Counted from the stretch's first letter, positions 12,658-25,089 are shown. The stretch is DNA of 64,000 bases from Isoetes taiwanensis (GCA_021234155.1 JAJEKV010000047.1:5359071-5423070); one strand, 5' to 3'. Numbers and translations: made by a program. The notes: generated by a model not told the origin, from the sequence alone.

Positions 12658-12946
12658 ATCTACAATAAATAGAGATGCCAAAGAATGAGTGCAGATGTAA
12701 TATATTCAAGCATGAGTTAGTTGTTTCTATAGCCATGGGAAATAAGTGAACAAAAGCAACAAATTCGCAACACTTCAAAGATAGGGTTCAAAAAAAAAAC
12801 TACAATAAATAGAGATGCTGATGAATGAGTGCAGACGTAACATATTCAAGCATGAGTTAGTTGTTTCCGTACTACATAAGTGAACAAATGCAATAATTTC
12901 GCAAGAACACTTCGAAGATAGGATTCAAAAGAAAACTACAATAAAA
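12658..12946 (+). repeat. tandem duplication of about 142 bp
   Basis: ctacaataaatagagatgc followed by gaatgagtgcag, tattcaagcatgagttag and a purine-rich end occurs at 12658-12799 and 12800-12940, with the start of a third copy. Nothing else is recognised between 12560 and 13165. Confidence 0.85.
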
Positions 12947-13168
12947 ATAGTTGTGCATGTGCAGTCTATGGCATCATTTCTAAAACCTATTTGCAAGAAG
13001 CCTCATAGCTCTGCTCATGATGAACCTCAGAAATTTACCTGGTAAAATCCATGGAAGCTTATTGCCCATAGCTGGCGCTGCTCCGACCAAAATTTGTTGC
13101 AAGAAAAACCCCATCGGTCCTTTTCTTCTGCCCATAATTATCATATATGCAAGCCGTCATATATGCAT

Positions 13169-13262
13169 GCCGAAAATTGGAAGGGGGCGAATCGAATGGG
13201 GCAATCGATCTGTGCTTAGATTGCCGAAAATTGGAAGGGGGCGAATCGAATGGGGTGCTTAG
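13169..13262 (+). repeat. short tandem duplication (54/40 bp)
   Basis: gccgaaaattggaagggggc followed by gaatcgaatgggg occurs twice. It lies near the likely right edge of the captured-fragment block, before the histidine kinase promoter region. Confidence 0.85.
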
Positions 13263-13599
13263 ATTGGAAAGGAAAGAATGAAAAAATCTTAATCATAGCA
13301 ACAGAAATTTTCTCGATTTTTGGAAAATCGGTTTTTTTTTTTTTTCCGGCAGCCAAAAGCTACAAAACCTTAGGAAAATCACTTAAAAAAAATTCCAAAT
13401 TTTTTACCTCCAAACCGGAAAATCCAAATTTAAACAATAAGATACAACCTAGAATATATGGATTGCAATAAAAGGTTTCTCAACATTGCAATCAGTTAAA
13501 TCAAAGCTTCATTCAGTTAAATTAAATTATAGGATATTAAATGGATGGACTGCAAGTTGGTGGTAGTTGTGTTGGTAGAGACTTTTAGGGAAAGGAATT

Positions 13600-14405
13600 G
13601 TTTGATAGTGATGTGGACATGCGGACGTGGCAAAATGTGCCAACGTGGCAAAAGGGGACCGTTTGGGCAAAAGGGTTAGTTAATAAATGAAAGGATGGGA
13701 AACGTGAGGGCTGTGTGACGGCATAAATGGTATGCGCCGAGTTGTCAGTCAAGGGGGCGGCGGGCGTTGGTGCCGGAAAATCGGTTCCCGGTGAAAGCTA
13801 CCGTCACCCGCCGGTAAGCCCCCCACCCTCTACCATGGACCATGGTAGCCCCGAGCTCTGGCTATGGTGGCTATGTCCGCTTGTACGCCTCTCTCTTCCT
13901 TCCATCCTTCTGCCCGTTTTCATTTTCTTAAAATCCGGCGCATTTCTTCCCTGTTTTTGATCCTTTGATTCTTGCACCTCTCTAACCTTTTCGTTTGATC
14001 GTGTTTCCATATCCATCCCTCCTTTCTTTTCGATGCTTCATTGCCGGAATTGCTGTATTGGATCAAAATGTGAAGCTCAGGCTTTTGAAAGCTGTTCTAA
14101 CCACCTGAAAATGATAAGGATTTTGCAAGATTTGCTCTTAATTGCGGTCGTTTCTTTACGTGGTGGGAGTTTGAATACGGGGTCGGAAACAGTTTTGCTT
14201 GGTTGAATCGTCTCAATCGACTACAGCGAACTCTGGTTTTCAAGTGACAAATGTGGAGTGAAAAGCATTTATTATTTTGATTCTGTCTGGCAGATCTTTT
14301 TATCTTCTTCACGGGGAAGAACAGGCAAGTCTGGCAATGGATATGCTGGATCATTTTTTGTGCCCGAAATGAAGTAATCTTCAAAAGCTTCAGCATCGAT
14401 GCAAA
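13600..14405 (+). promoter_or_regulatory. upstream region of the histidine kinase gene with two ABRE-like motifs
   Basis: ACGTGGCA occurs at 13625-13632 and 13643-13650, 18 bp apart, each followed by AAA. ACGTGGC is the core of ABA-responsive (ABRE/G-box) elements. The rest to 14405 is mixed-composition leader DNA with no convincing TATA box; the small ORF at 13727 is likely leader sequence. Whether these motifs act on the kinase gene is inferred from position only. Confidence 0.5.
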
Positions 14406-17400
14406 ATGGATCACCCGGATGAATTCGGGTTTGGAAGGTGTTCAAGATCAATGGAGCTTTGCAACCTTGTTAGGTCGAGGGCCAGGAAAAGCATTAAGAA
14501 TCTGGGGCCTTGTACAGGGGAAGCTGACCTCTTGACATGGCCTTGCAAATCCAAAGATCAACAGGAAGGAAAGGAAACGGTTCTGGATCACATCATAATG
14601 GACATGATGGGAAGCTCTGTCACTGTTGAAAATTTTGCAAATGCAGCTGTGCATCGATCTTTTTGTCGAAAGCGTCAACTTCTGGATAGGACCAATACTG
14701 TTCTCGTTTCCCGACTCGCGATCATGGTAATCATTCTTCAAGTGCTTTACTGAGTAGAAGTAAAACTAGCTGATCATATAATATTTCTGCTTTAAGTTTT
14801 GCGCCGGGCTGAGATCGTAATTGATGATAAACCCAATTTCGGTCTAGATTTCAGCATTTCGTCCCTATGAAACAAAATCGTTATCGGATTTCATTTGATC
14901 ATTTTGTCCGCTCGTTTCCAAACCAAGTGGAAATCGAGGAGCTTTTGCTTGACATGGGATTCGTCTGGGTTTTTAAGTGATTTGTTTGGGGTTTTAGTTT
15001 GTGACTTAATGTCCTGCACTTATGATCACGGGCAAAACCCCATGTGAAAAACAAAGCCTTTTGATTTCATCCTGATCAACGCTGATATGCTAAATTGCAA
15101 CACAATATTGAAACTAGACTCTGATGTGATCAAATGTCTGCAGATCCTTGTCGCCTTTATGTTGGTTATTGCAACGTCAGTGACATGGTATTGTACGTCA
15201 GCTTACAGCAAACGTTCAATAAGAAGTGTAGCATATGTGCTACGACAACAAATACTACGAAGCAGTTTACAAACCTTGACGATACTTCTGGGACAGGCTT
15301 ATAACATGTCCCGAACATTGAGCTCCCTTCATCAAGAAGCCTTTGAGTCAACTCACAATCAGCCATGGAACCAGACCCAAGAAGAGGTATTTCAATGTTT
15401 GCATGCCTTAACTTGTTATACAGAACATATGTTCACTGTCTATGCTCTCCATGTTTATTTATAATCATTGCCTTAAGTCTGTCTCCTGTAGATCCGGCGT
15501 ATAAACTGGGCATTTTTCCAAAGTCAGCAACAGCTGAGCGCCGTGGGGTTTAGAAGTCATAAGGGCTACATGACTGAATACTCACGCATTGGTAGACTTG
15601 AATACCTGCTCACAGTAAATCAGTCAGTATACAATGCTTCTTTCCTCGGTTATTTGCAGGTCTGGACATCATTCTCGTCCCCTTCATTTGCTTCTCAAAA
15701 AACTCAGCGTTCTCTTCTAATGCAGAATATAACAGGATCATTCAATGGATTAGGAAAGGCCATTCCATCACCAATAAAGAATGTCCCATATCCAGCAGTG
15801 AAACAAGAGGTATAACACCATATTTATTTTTTCATTTGCTGATGCCCTACATTGATTCTCATCCCAGGAGCATTCATTTCTTTTGTTAACTTCAGTTTGG
15901 TCTTCTGTGATGAAAGGTAATATGGAACATTGAACCTGGTATATCTGGGGAGCCATTTGTCTCATCTGCAGTGCCAGTGAGAACATCAGGCACAAAAAAA
16001 TCTTTGGGTGTTTCAGTGTTATCTACTCCTGTTGGTTCATTGACAAGATATCTATCTAGTGTGGATCTCCTTGGCGGATTTCTTTATGTGACATGGTATA
16101 CTCTGTCCTTCCAGCTTTCATCAGTGTACACATGTTTGAGAACAAATATAACTAAAACTCTCTGCAGGAAGAATGGAACAATGATTGCTGGATCCTACAA
16201 CAATTCAATTGATGCGATGCAAGATGCCCGCAATGCTTCTAACCATTTTGTTGCTGCAGCTGCACAATTTCTTGGATCCAATTATGGCCATAATACCCTT
16301 GCCAATAAAGAAACCCACAATGAAAATGTCATCCTGATGGATAGGAAATTTTACATCGATACCCTTCCTATTGGAAACAGTATTGTTGGGAATCTGCAAT
16401 TGGTAGGTTTTGCACTTGGTCTTACTGATATTAGGCCAACTACTGTTCCTGAAATTTTGGACTTGGTTAACAGACTGCAGTTCTTATTGTACCAAGAGCC
16501 AGTGTAATGGGAAAGGTTGAATCTCAACAACGAACTGTTGTTGGAGTTTCTGTGGGTATTGCAATAGGCTTCTCAATTGTTGGGTGCATCGTAATTTGTG
16601 GGCTTACAAGCAAAATGAGCACTGAAATGCAGCTTAGACAAGAAGTAATTCGGCTATTAGTAGCCAAACATCGTGCAGAACAATCGAGTAACTACAAAAG
16701 TCAATTTCTGGCCAATATGAGGTGAGCAAATAAAATGCTCTTTAACTTGCCATTTGGCGAAGCTGGTCTGCTAATATCCTTTTCATGCAGTCATGAATTG
16801 AGGACTCCTATGGCTGGCATTATTGGACTGCTGGATCTTCTGTCTTGTGACACCTTAACAACTGAACAAGAGTATTCTGTTAGTCAGATACGATTATGTG
16901 CAACCGGACTTCTTACACTACTTGATAACGTTCTTGACATAAGCAAGGTACATAAGAGCCTGAAGTAAATTACAGGCTTGTTCATGAAATAGATCACTAA
17001 ATGCCGTGTTCAGGTGGAAGGAGGTAAAATGGAACTAGAGATGTCACCTTTTAATCTTGCTGAGGAGCTGGAGTCATTAGTTGATATGCATGCTGCACAG
17101 TCTAATACTGCAGGGATTGAAATTATATTGGATCTTTCAGGTACAACCCTTAAACCTTTTTATAAACATGAAGCCAAAGAATAGTAAGCTCATATGTCAT
17201 TATTGATAATGCAGATGAAATTCCTCAAGTTGTTGGAGATTCGTTCCGTGTACGACAAATCTTTAGCAATTTGTTGTCCAATTCTGTCAAATTTACGAAG
17301 GAAGGATATATCACAATACGTGGCTGGATGGATCAATCATTATTGCATGTTGGAAGTTCTCATCGAAGCCATCAAGAATTGTTGACTGTCCTTCCCAGAG

Positions 17401-19592
17401 TATCAAGTTTTGCAGGCCTTAAAGAATCGGATCCACCTATCGACGACAAGATTGCTCTGGTATTTGAGATAGAGGATACGGGTAAGTTTAATTGTTCAAT
17501 TAGTGATTTTATTTTCAGAATAGCATACTTATCACATTAAATATATAATGCATAATGGCAGGTTGCGGCATTCCAGCCCAACTGCATGATTCTATCTTTG
17601 ATGCCTTTGTGCAAGAAGATTCCTCCTCCACCAGGACTCATGGAGGTTCAGGCCTTGGTCTATACATTGTTAGATCTCTGGTTTGGAAGATGGGTGGGGA
17701 GATACAAGTTGCCTCAAAGCAGGGTCCTGGGACTCTCATTCGTTTTCACATTGTCCTTGAAAGAGAAAACAATACTGGTGAAAGGGTCTCAAATCTGCCT
17801 TCTCCGCAAAGTCTAGCTTCTTTACTCAGTTCCCCTACAAAAATTCAGTTGCCGCCAGTTGATATTCTAGAGCATACTCAGGTGGTTGTAGCAATGCCAG
17901 ACAGCATAACGGCAAATTTTGCAGTTGGTTGGCTTGAGAAGAGGGGTTTAAAAGTTTCTAGAGTCAAAATATGGCAGGACATAGCGCCAAAAATTGAAAG
18001 TCTTTGCAGGCCATTCACAGTTGCATCGAAGGACATGAGGAAGACTCATGCTGGATATTTCAGTGACATAACAGACTCGTCAATGTCCCCATTTGATTGC
18101 AGTAGTGGTGCTTGTAGCAGCCATGCTTCAGAGGGCATGATGGATTTGACAAGCTTTCCATTACTTGCACTGATAGATGTTGCATTATTTCCTTGTATTC
18201 ATTCAGCTGGATGTTCTGGCTTTCATGGTGATGGAATGTGCAAAGATATTTTGACCAATCGAGTGGATGCACAAAGGATTATATCACCTCCTCTTTTGGA
18301 CGTCTTGAGCTTCTTGTCTAAAATCAATAGTAGGCACCCTCTTGCCATTGGATGGGTAGTTGCACCTGATTCTGGAGGATATTTCAAAAAGATATTGCAA
18401 GGGCCACGCTTTTCAACAGTGGTGGTAAAACCTCTTCATAGCACTCGGATGAAATGCTTACTTTCGATCCTCAACCGTGTATACAAGCTAGTTTCAGAGC
18501 CCGTTAGCCCTTCAAGTGGTCCATCAACTCCGCGGCTTGGTACAACTTGTAAAGAAGCATTCTCATCTCCTGATAATCAAGTGTTAGTTCAAGGAAATAC
18601 TTGGCTTATGGAAAAGGTCTCTGAGATTAACCAGCAGAATATTCAATCTGCAACAACTTATAACAGAGGGCAGGAGTTAAAAGACATCGCTAAGCTCTCT
18701 AGAATTGAAAGTGTAGCATTATCTAAAGCAGATACTGAAGTATTGGCAATAGATACTTCCCTTTTGGCTGATCATTTTGAAGATTACATGCTTAGCACTC
18801 CAGATTCCCCTACTAGCGGACTATTAACTCCTGAGGTTGCAAATACTCTTGCAGATGGCATGGAAATTAGAAAGGAAAGAGTGCATCCCAAAGATTTAGA
18901 GGATGAGTGGAGGGGGCCTGTCATTGAAGTGACCTTTCCCACCAAATTGAAACCTTCACAAAAGCTCATTCCTGGACGTGCTTTTAGTCTTCCAGAAAGT
19001 GAATGCAACACCATGCCTAGTACAGCAAACTCATCTCCTGTGCATACCTCTGCTGCTGGTACTCCTCGAATGAGCAATAGAGTCCTGGCAGGCATGCAAA
19101 TACTTTTGGTAGAAGATACTCTCTTTCTTCAAAGAGTGGTCAGTACAATGCTTAAAAAACTTGGAGCCAGGGTCACTGTGGTCAGTGATGGCCTACAGGC
19201 AGTCAATATTGTTACTCAATTTTTGGATGGAACAGTAAGTCCACTTGAGGATGCCAGTTTCGATCTCATCTTAATGGATTGTGCGGTATGTATTTTATGC
19301 TAGACTTCACGTTCATTCCTGTCTGTATACTATCTCCTAATTAGACAAATGATACGAGTCTTTCTTGCTGCAGATGCCTGTGATGGATGGTTACAGTGCT
19401 ACACAACGTATTAGAGATGCTGAAAGGAAGACTGGCCAGCATATTCCTATTGTTGCTCTTACAGCTCATGCTCTAAGCAGTGATGAGGAAAAATGTCTCG
19501 CGGCTGGTATGGATGCGTATTTAACAAAGCCCATTAATTACGAATTATTAGTGAAAACAATTGAGGGACTTGTGAAGAAAGGGCATGAGTAG
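14406..19592 (+). CDS. AHK1: AHK1-like hybrid histidine kinase, 11 exons, about 1344 aa
   Basis: Proposed exons: 14406-14726, 15144-15386, 15492-15809, 15917-16095, 16168-16406, 16481-16721, 16791-16947, 17014-17140, 17215-17481, 17562-19285, 19374-19592. All introns are GT-AG and all phases join. The start has a good context (aaaATGG). Residues about 104-125 form TM1 and about 453-475 TM2, flanking a roughly 325-residue external sensor region. A helical linker (SNYKSQFLANM) leads to the HisKA phosphoacceptor SHELRTPM (His about 515). ATPase boxes follow: N-box NLLSNSVKF (from 627), DTGCGIP (696-702), GGSGLGLYIV. After a long Ser/Pro-rich linker comes the receiver: LLVEDT, phosphoacceptor Asp about 1270 in LMDCAMPVMDG, Thr 1302 and Lys 1324 (YLTKP). 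Arabidopsis AHK1, a plasma-membrane osmosensing kinase, has this plan at about 1200 residues. Receiver and kinase residues are all present, so it looks functional. Exon 3 and the sensor region are the least certain parts. Confidence 0.9.
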
Positions 19593-20280
19593 AATTTACT
19601 CAACAGAATGGTAAATGTTGCTATGGGGCTGTTAAGATTCAAAGAATCCCCGTCAAAATATACCATACATATAAAAAGGTGAGTGATAAGTGTACAGCAG
19701 GAACTCCAATGTGGAGTTTACATCCGTAATCCTGATACGGAGGCCAATAAACTGTGAAAAGAATTGAAAAAGCCTATGTGAATCAGGTTTTTCCGATGTT
19801 TCTCTGTCGAAGAATTAAAAAATGCTTGTACAGCTTGACTTAGCGGAGCGTTCATTGAAGAAAATTTATTAAGGAGGAAGTTTAAAACTCCAGTGAAGAA
19901 CTGCTGGGAAGTTTACTACTGTTCAATGCTGGCTTCTGTAGCTTCTAATTGGTTCACATAATGATCAGGTGGAATATGGATGCTGCGGATCAGTACAATT
20001 TTGGAACTTGTTTGGGATCATTTTTTATGTATATATATTGGAAAAATTAAGAGGTAGTGCAGCTAGTAGCATTACATTAACAGGGCAACATTGCAATTAA
20101 ATGACAACAAAGATATTAACACTTGCAAGAGGAATTTTGTACTGCTGTATGTATGAGATGATCTTTTGCTAATTCTTTGGAGAATGTCTCTGACAGGATC
20201 TAGTAACGCAAGCTTAAAAATTGTTCGTACGTAAATTAAGCATTGTTTGTTTGTATATGGTTTAATAAAAGACGGGGTAG
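19593..20280 (+). other. 3' flank of the histidine kinase gene
   Basis: AT-rich sequence that probably contains the 3' UTR; no second gene is visible. A TATATATATT run at 20031-20040 and several T-rich stretches could serve polyadenylation, but no signal is decisive. Confidence 0.4.
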
Positions 20281-20299
20281 AACTTTTTCCAAATGGAAA

Positions 20300-20530
20300 G
20301 GGCTGGAAGACGTGGCAGTGTCGGCGCCCACGTGGCGGATATCTAGCCGCAAACCACGAAGGGCACGTGAGGTGTACGGCGGAAGTACGAGGAGATCGGC
20401 CCACGATTTTGGGCAGTGGGCAGACGCGGCTTTTAAGCTGGTGGTAAGATTTGGGCAGATCTGTGAGTCGCGGGGGCGTGTATTTAAGATTGGTGCATGA
20501 AGCGTGGAAATGATTCGGAATCTTCAGTCA
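20300..20530 (+). promoter_or_regulatory. promoter-like segment with G-box/ABRE cluster
   Basis: ACGTGGCA near 20311, CACGTGGC near 20330 and CACGTGAG near 20366 are three ACGTG cores within 60 bp. TATTTAAG near 20480 is TATA-like and 35-40 bp upstream of a CA-rich initiation-type region. No coding sequence follows; a degenerate minisatellite starts at about 20690. It may be an orphan promoter or part of a transposon. Confidence 0.4.
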
Positions 20531-20689
20531 CATCTCTGCCATGCTCATCGTTTCCGATTCTGCCATATCTCGAATACGCTGCCCTAGAATGAGTTAAACA
20601 AGACCCCGTTATCAGCCAGTCGAATGCCTAAATTTTACTTTGGAAAACGCACTGCCAAAAGGGACCCATATATGAGAACCCATATATGC

Positions 20690-21760
20690 TAGAACTGAGT
20701 ATCCCTATGGTGACAATCCCATCCTCGAGAATCCCCGCAATTTCTCCATGGGGTCTGTTTTGGACGCCCCCTATGTCCTCTAGGATCCCTTCCATTTGTC
20801 CACTCGATCTCTTTCGAACATCTCCTCGTTCACTTACTACAGATTCCAAGTACCCTCTCAAAGATCTCGGTCTTCCAATGTCCCGCCGCATCCCAACCGT
20901 TCGTGGCGATCCCATGTCCTGGACCACACAAAGAATCCCCGCGTTTGGGACCTTGCATCTAGTTCGAGTTCCCGCCATCCTATCACGACCTCCGAGATCA
21001 CGATAGGGCGGCTGATATCGTCTCCCATTTTAGACATTATTATCCCAGCCTTCGGGATTCCCACCACGACCCAGGATTGATTTCCTCCTCAAGATGGCCA
21101 ATATCGGTGCCAGATATCAGCCCATGGTATCCTCGCCTCCAAGATCCCCGTCAGGGCATCCAAAATATCCCCTCCTCTGTGATCACGCTTGGGTGGATGA
21201 TACTGGGATGATTTCGTCTACGATCATCCCCGCTTTCGAGATCACCGTTAGGGCAGCCGTCACCGTCAACCCTCATGCCTGGGTTGCGGTTATCCCAGAA
21301 TCACATCTAACGACTTGGATTGATCCTTGAGGTTGACGACCACAATATTCTCCACGCTCTCCTTCAGGATCACACCTGGAGCCATCGTGAATATCCCTAT
21401 CTCCGGGATCACTGACAAGAAGATCGCGGCCATCAAGCACAAGGTACTTCATCCAGGCCATTGGATGTCATCCCCGCCTCTGGAGTCACCTACCGGTTAT
21501 TCCCGCCTCTTTGGTTAGGTTTCAAAGTCTTGTTATTCCGACCTCTGGGATCACGCTGACGTTATTTAGTCCTCTGGAGTCACTAATAAACATGTTTCCA
21601 AAGGCAGGAATCAGCAAAAGCAATTGAAGGCTGAGGTGAGAGCATGGACCATTTGAGCTCCCTGGTTTAAATTTGCCAGGCCATGCACGGCATATGATTA
21701 GATTGAGGACACGTGGAAGGTTCGAGACCAACCTCTGAGATCACTGTTAAAGTCATCCAA
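20690..21760 (+). repeat. degenerate minisatellite with a GGGATCAC-type core
   Basis: A loose motif close to cctcTGGGATCAC, often followed by gttagggc and preceded by tatcccc, recurs at least fifteen times at uneven 35-65 bp steps (for example near 20990, 21050, 21180, 21235, 21370, 21405, 21485, 21550, 21735). Overlapping ORFs on both strands come from the repeat. No family is recognised. Confidence 0.6.
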
Positions 21761-21855
21761 AATTATCTTGCCCTGCTGCATGTCGAGCACGAGTTGAGGG
21801 GTGCAATGCGGCTATGGACAATTTAGAGAAGAAGGGAGACATATGTTCAAGTAAA

Positions 21856-22113
21856 AAAATCCTATTAGGGTGAAGATATATTTCACATCTGAGCTTCCTT
21901 GGTAGCTGGGGGATGAAATACAACATGAATCTGTGATGACCATACAGGTATTCATACCATATGAGTATTCTACCCATATGTACAAAAGATACAAAAATCC
22001 TATTAGGGTGCAGATATATTTCACATCTGAGCTTCCATTTGCAGCTGGAGGATGAACTATAGCATGAATCTGTGACGACCATACAAGTATTCTACCCATA
22101 TGTACAAAAGATG
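21856..22113 (+). repeat. tandem duplication of about 135 bp
   Basis: aaaatcctattagggtg, tatatttcacatctgagctt, catgaatctgtga and tctacccatatgtacaaaag occur in the same order at 21856-21990 and 21993-22113. The copies are about 90 percent alike by eye. Confidence 0.9.
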
Positions 22114-22129
22114 GTCGTCACACGAATGC

Positions 22130-22798
22130 AAAAGGATAGTTGCATAAGACAGAGTTCAAACTTACAGCCTTTTTGCTACGAATCATCCACCTTTGCCAAG
22201 TATGCTACCGATACTTGTTAAAAACATTCTCTCACATCTTCTTCATACGCAGGGCTGATTCCAAGAGGGACTAAAATATTCTAGAACCTACATGCATGCG
22301 TGCCACTTGGCACGATTTCGTCCATTAGAGTGGTGCGATCCAGACCGTTGGCCTAGATATATATAGAGGCACCTTCTTCTTGTCGAACCATTTTGGTTCA
22401 ATGCCAGTCTTGAGCCTTCTAGGCATCTCTCTCGTTTTCATGCTTTCCTTCGGACCATTGTATTCTTGTTTCTTCATCATCTATCAGATTCTTTGCCGAC
22501 GATCTTGGCATATTTCTTTCGTATTTCTTGCGCATTCTTCGCATATTTTCCTTGTTTTTTGCGCAAGTTCATGACAGTTTGAACTGGAATCCTTTACCGG
22601 TTCTTGCTTGCTCTGATCCTAAGCATTTTTTAATTCATATTTGGTGGTTCTTGTCTCTATGGAGGAGATTTCATCCTTATTACAACAAGTCCAATAGCTT
22701 GTTCAGGTATGCCAGCAGTTGCAGTTAGGCAATAAGGAGCCCAAAGAACGGGTTGCTTCACATGAGTCTACTTCTAGCTCTGGATTTGGGCCATCGGA
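22130..22798 (+). mobile_element. LTR promoter and leader fragment, same family as the inverted copy at 46.5-47.1 kb
   Basis: The region around 22140-22375 (gcaaaaggata, catcttcttcatacg, ccagaccgttggcctagatatatata) matches the reverse complement of about 46890-47110. The shared tatatatata at 22363 is a TATA-like core. The minus-strand reading of 22700-22790 (VDSCEATRSLGSLLPNCN) resembles LEADSLEATSSLSFLLSKCN on the plus strand at 46520-46590. Two remnants of one retroelement family in opposite orientation are therefore present. Confidence 0.55.
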
Positions 22799-23855
22799 TG
22801 TGACATCCCCTGCTCGTAAATGATGCTCCCATCGTACAGAACTGGAGTTCATCCCTCTTATCAATGCCCTTGCTGACATGAGGCCGTCCACCTAACATCA
22901 GATCCATGCTAACAGTCAAGAATCCAATGGGGAAGAATATACATGTCATTCATCCCGTCTCCCTCGGGACCTAGGGTTCAAATCTCTCTCTCTCCTTCCG
23001 TCGAAGGATCATCGCATTTACGGATCTAGTTATCAATGTCAATTGATTTTAAAGCTCGGCTATGAATGGCCGAGCTTTTAGGCTAGTCGGAGGGCCTAGA
23101 AGACCGGATCCAAACAAGGCGCACTCCCTGGGTGGTATGGTATTCAACCCTCTCAGTCACTACCGATGGTCTCCAGATCGGTGCAACGAGACGTCCTTAT
23201 CTATTCCGGTGGGAGCAGGCTGGGGAAGCACATCAAACATGAGCACATAGCATCAAATAACATATATATCTACCTCGAAGGGTGGCACACCATAACACAA
23301 CATATGTAAAAATAACATCAGTAACATCAACAAAGGGGAATCCTACCCAAGGCTCAGACTCATGGGGATCGACTGACGGCTTGGGTCTCCAAAAGTCAAT
23401 GTAGACAGAATTCATGGCAAATGGATTGGGCTGGCATAAGAACATGGCCGTTGGGTAGTCCACTCCATCCGCCCCTCCTGTGCATACTTTGCGGATAGGC
23501 TGATAAGTCTTGGAGCCTGACCATAGCATGCCGAGTGCATAGCCAAAGAGGCTACTACTGGGTTACATCTCCCCAGTTCCCGATGAGGCAGGAGGAGATC
23601 ACTCCCTCCAGAAGATGCATGCCAGTTACAGGCAGGCTTAGAGAGCTACTACCCGTCGAGCCCATACCTTGCCCACACTCAGTGGCAAACTATTAGGCCT
23701 AGTCCACAGTGTTCCTTGGTAGGCTTTACACACCAGAGGGATTAACTATAACTAGATAAGTCTTCCTTGTCAGCCGGTCTAGCTCCGCCACCCACAGCCA
23801 GGCGGGCTCTTATGCACATGCCGCATTAACTGGGAATTAATGAGGCTATCTGGAT
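22799..23855 (-). repeat. old LTR copy related to the histone-carrying Gypsy element, with an internal insertion
   Basis: Starting at TGTGAC (22799), the sequence matches the reverse complement of that element's LTR 3' half (compare 25785-26633): atgaggccgtccacctaaca, cccgtctccctcggga, gggtagtccactccatc, gccacccacagccaggcggg. About 250 bp at 22970-23225 have no counterpart in the LTR and include the hairpin AAAGCTCGGC / GCCGAGCTTT (23051-23078). The LTR 5' half is missing. It is much more diverged than the two LTRs at 25.1 and 40.2 kb, so it is an older insertion. Confidence 0.75.
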
Positions 23856-24369
23856 ACATCAACTACTGAGGCTTTCAAGAGAGTACTGACGAAGCCATCA
23901 CCTAGTTGTTGGAGTCATATCTCATCGTCGTGGTACCTTTGTAAGCGCATCTCCATCTAACACGTACGTTCACATGTCGGCTTGAGGTCATGGCCATGGT
24001 TTGTTGAAGATGTCTCCTATTGTTGAGGACACTCATGTCATAAGGCCATCAAGTGTTGCCGCTGCCATAGGAGGTAGAGTTACGTCCTGAAGATGTCGTC
24101 GTGCAAAACGTAGATGGTGTAGCATTAATGATCTTGACATGACCTGCGTTGTCTCTCATCCTGACATTGTGCTGGGCGAATGGTCTTCTATTTGAAACCG
24201 CTTCCCGAAGTGTTTAGGGTCGAAGTTTTGCTTGGGCTCTAGTCGTTTCTCCCCATACTTGCTCTTCCATCTGAGAGCTTGACCTTGGGCTATAACTGTG
24301 CTTCTTCATCCTTTGGCAGTCGAAGTGATGGAGTTTCTTGATGCAAACACTAAACCCTAAATATTTATA

Positions 24370-25089
24370 CTCCTTTGGAATTTCCCCTCCTCTATCGCGT
24401 TTGATTCTTCGGTTTTGCTGCATATTCCTCGTTCTGGTTGACTATGGGGTTCCTTGAGGTGTTATTACTATTCGTCTCTGATATAAGCTCGCCATCCAAA
24501 GTTGCAAAGAATGTTCGTCAATGTGACCCCTTGAATGGAAAATGCTCCTCCTTAATGTGTTTACCTGTTGTGTGGAGCGCAGTGATCGCTCAACGTCCCT
24601 ACATGCGGTGTGCCGTTGCAAAGTTGAAGATATGTGGTGCCATTGATCGTTGAGTAAGATCACCCGGTTGTTGCAGTCGGGCAGTCTTGCGTGCCTTTGA
24701 AGCTTTGAGATGGCGATCGGCAAGTAGACAGTGTCATTCCTCTACAGGTTGAACTTTTGGGCGTGACTCTTATTGCTTGGACTTTGCTTCGTTGCAAGAT
24801 GCCTCCCCTGTGCCTGAAAGTGTGATCATCTCTATTGCACATACCATCACTTTCTTTGGATTGCCTTTGAGTGGTTTGTGGTTGTTGGCTAGGTCGGCTC
24901 CTCCATCCTTTGGGTCGGGCTCGGGTCCACTCGAGTCTCGAACTACTTGGCTGAAACACTGAAGTCGTCCTTCCTTGGGTTTTCAGACATTTTGGATCTG
25001 GACTCTTATTCGAATCAACTATCCTCCTTCTTGATCTTGCCCTTTATGTTGATGTAGCCTTCTAAGTCGAGATGTTCCTCCCCTGATAT
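24370..25089 (+). repeat. 1.24-kb tandem repeat, copy A left part (split by the Gypsy element)
   Basis: This stretch continues at 41911 after the Gypsy insertion. It matches 42450-43153 closely (gtttgattcttcggttttgc, cagtgatcgctcaacgtccc, cgggctcgggtccactcgag). Minus-strand ORFs in it are similar between the two copies but I do not recognise a family. The bases cctGATAT immediately before 25090 are the target site. The stretch 23856-24370 holds no gene I recognise. Confidence 0.85.

Noticed and set aside
20628-21461. ORFs of up to 116 codons on both strands
   Set aside because: They follow the degenerate GGGATCAC repeat and have no domain.
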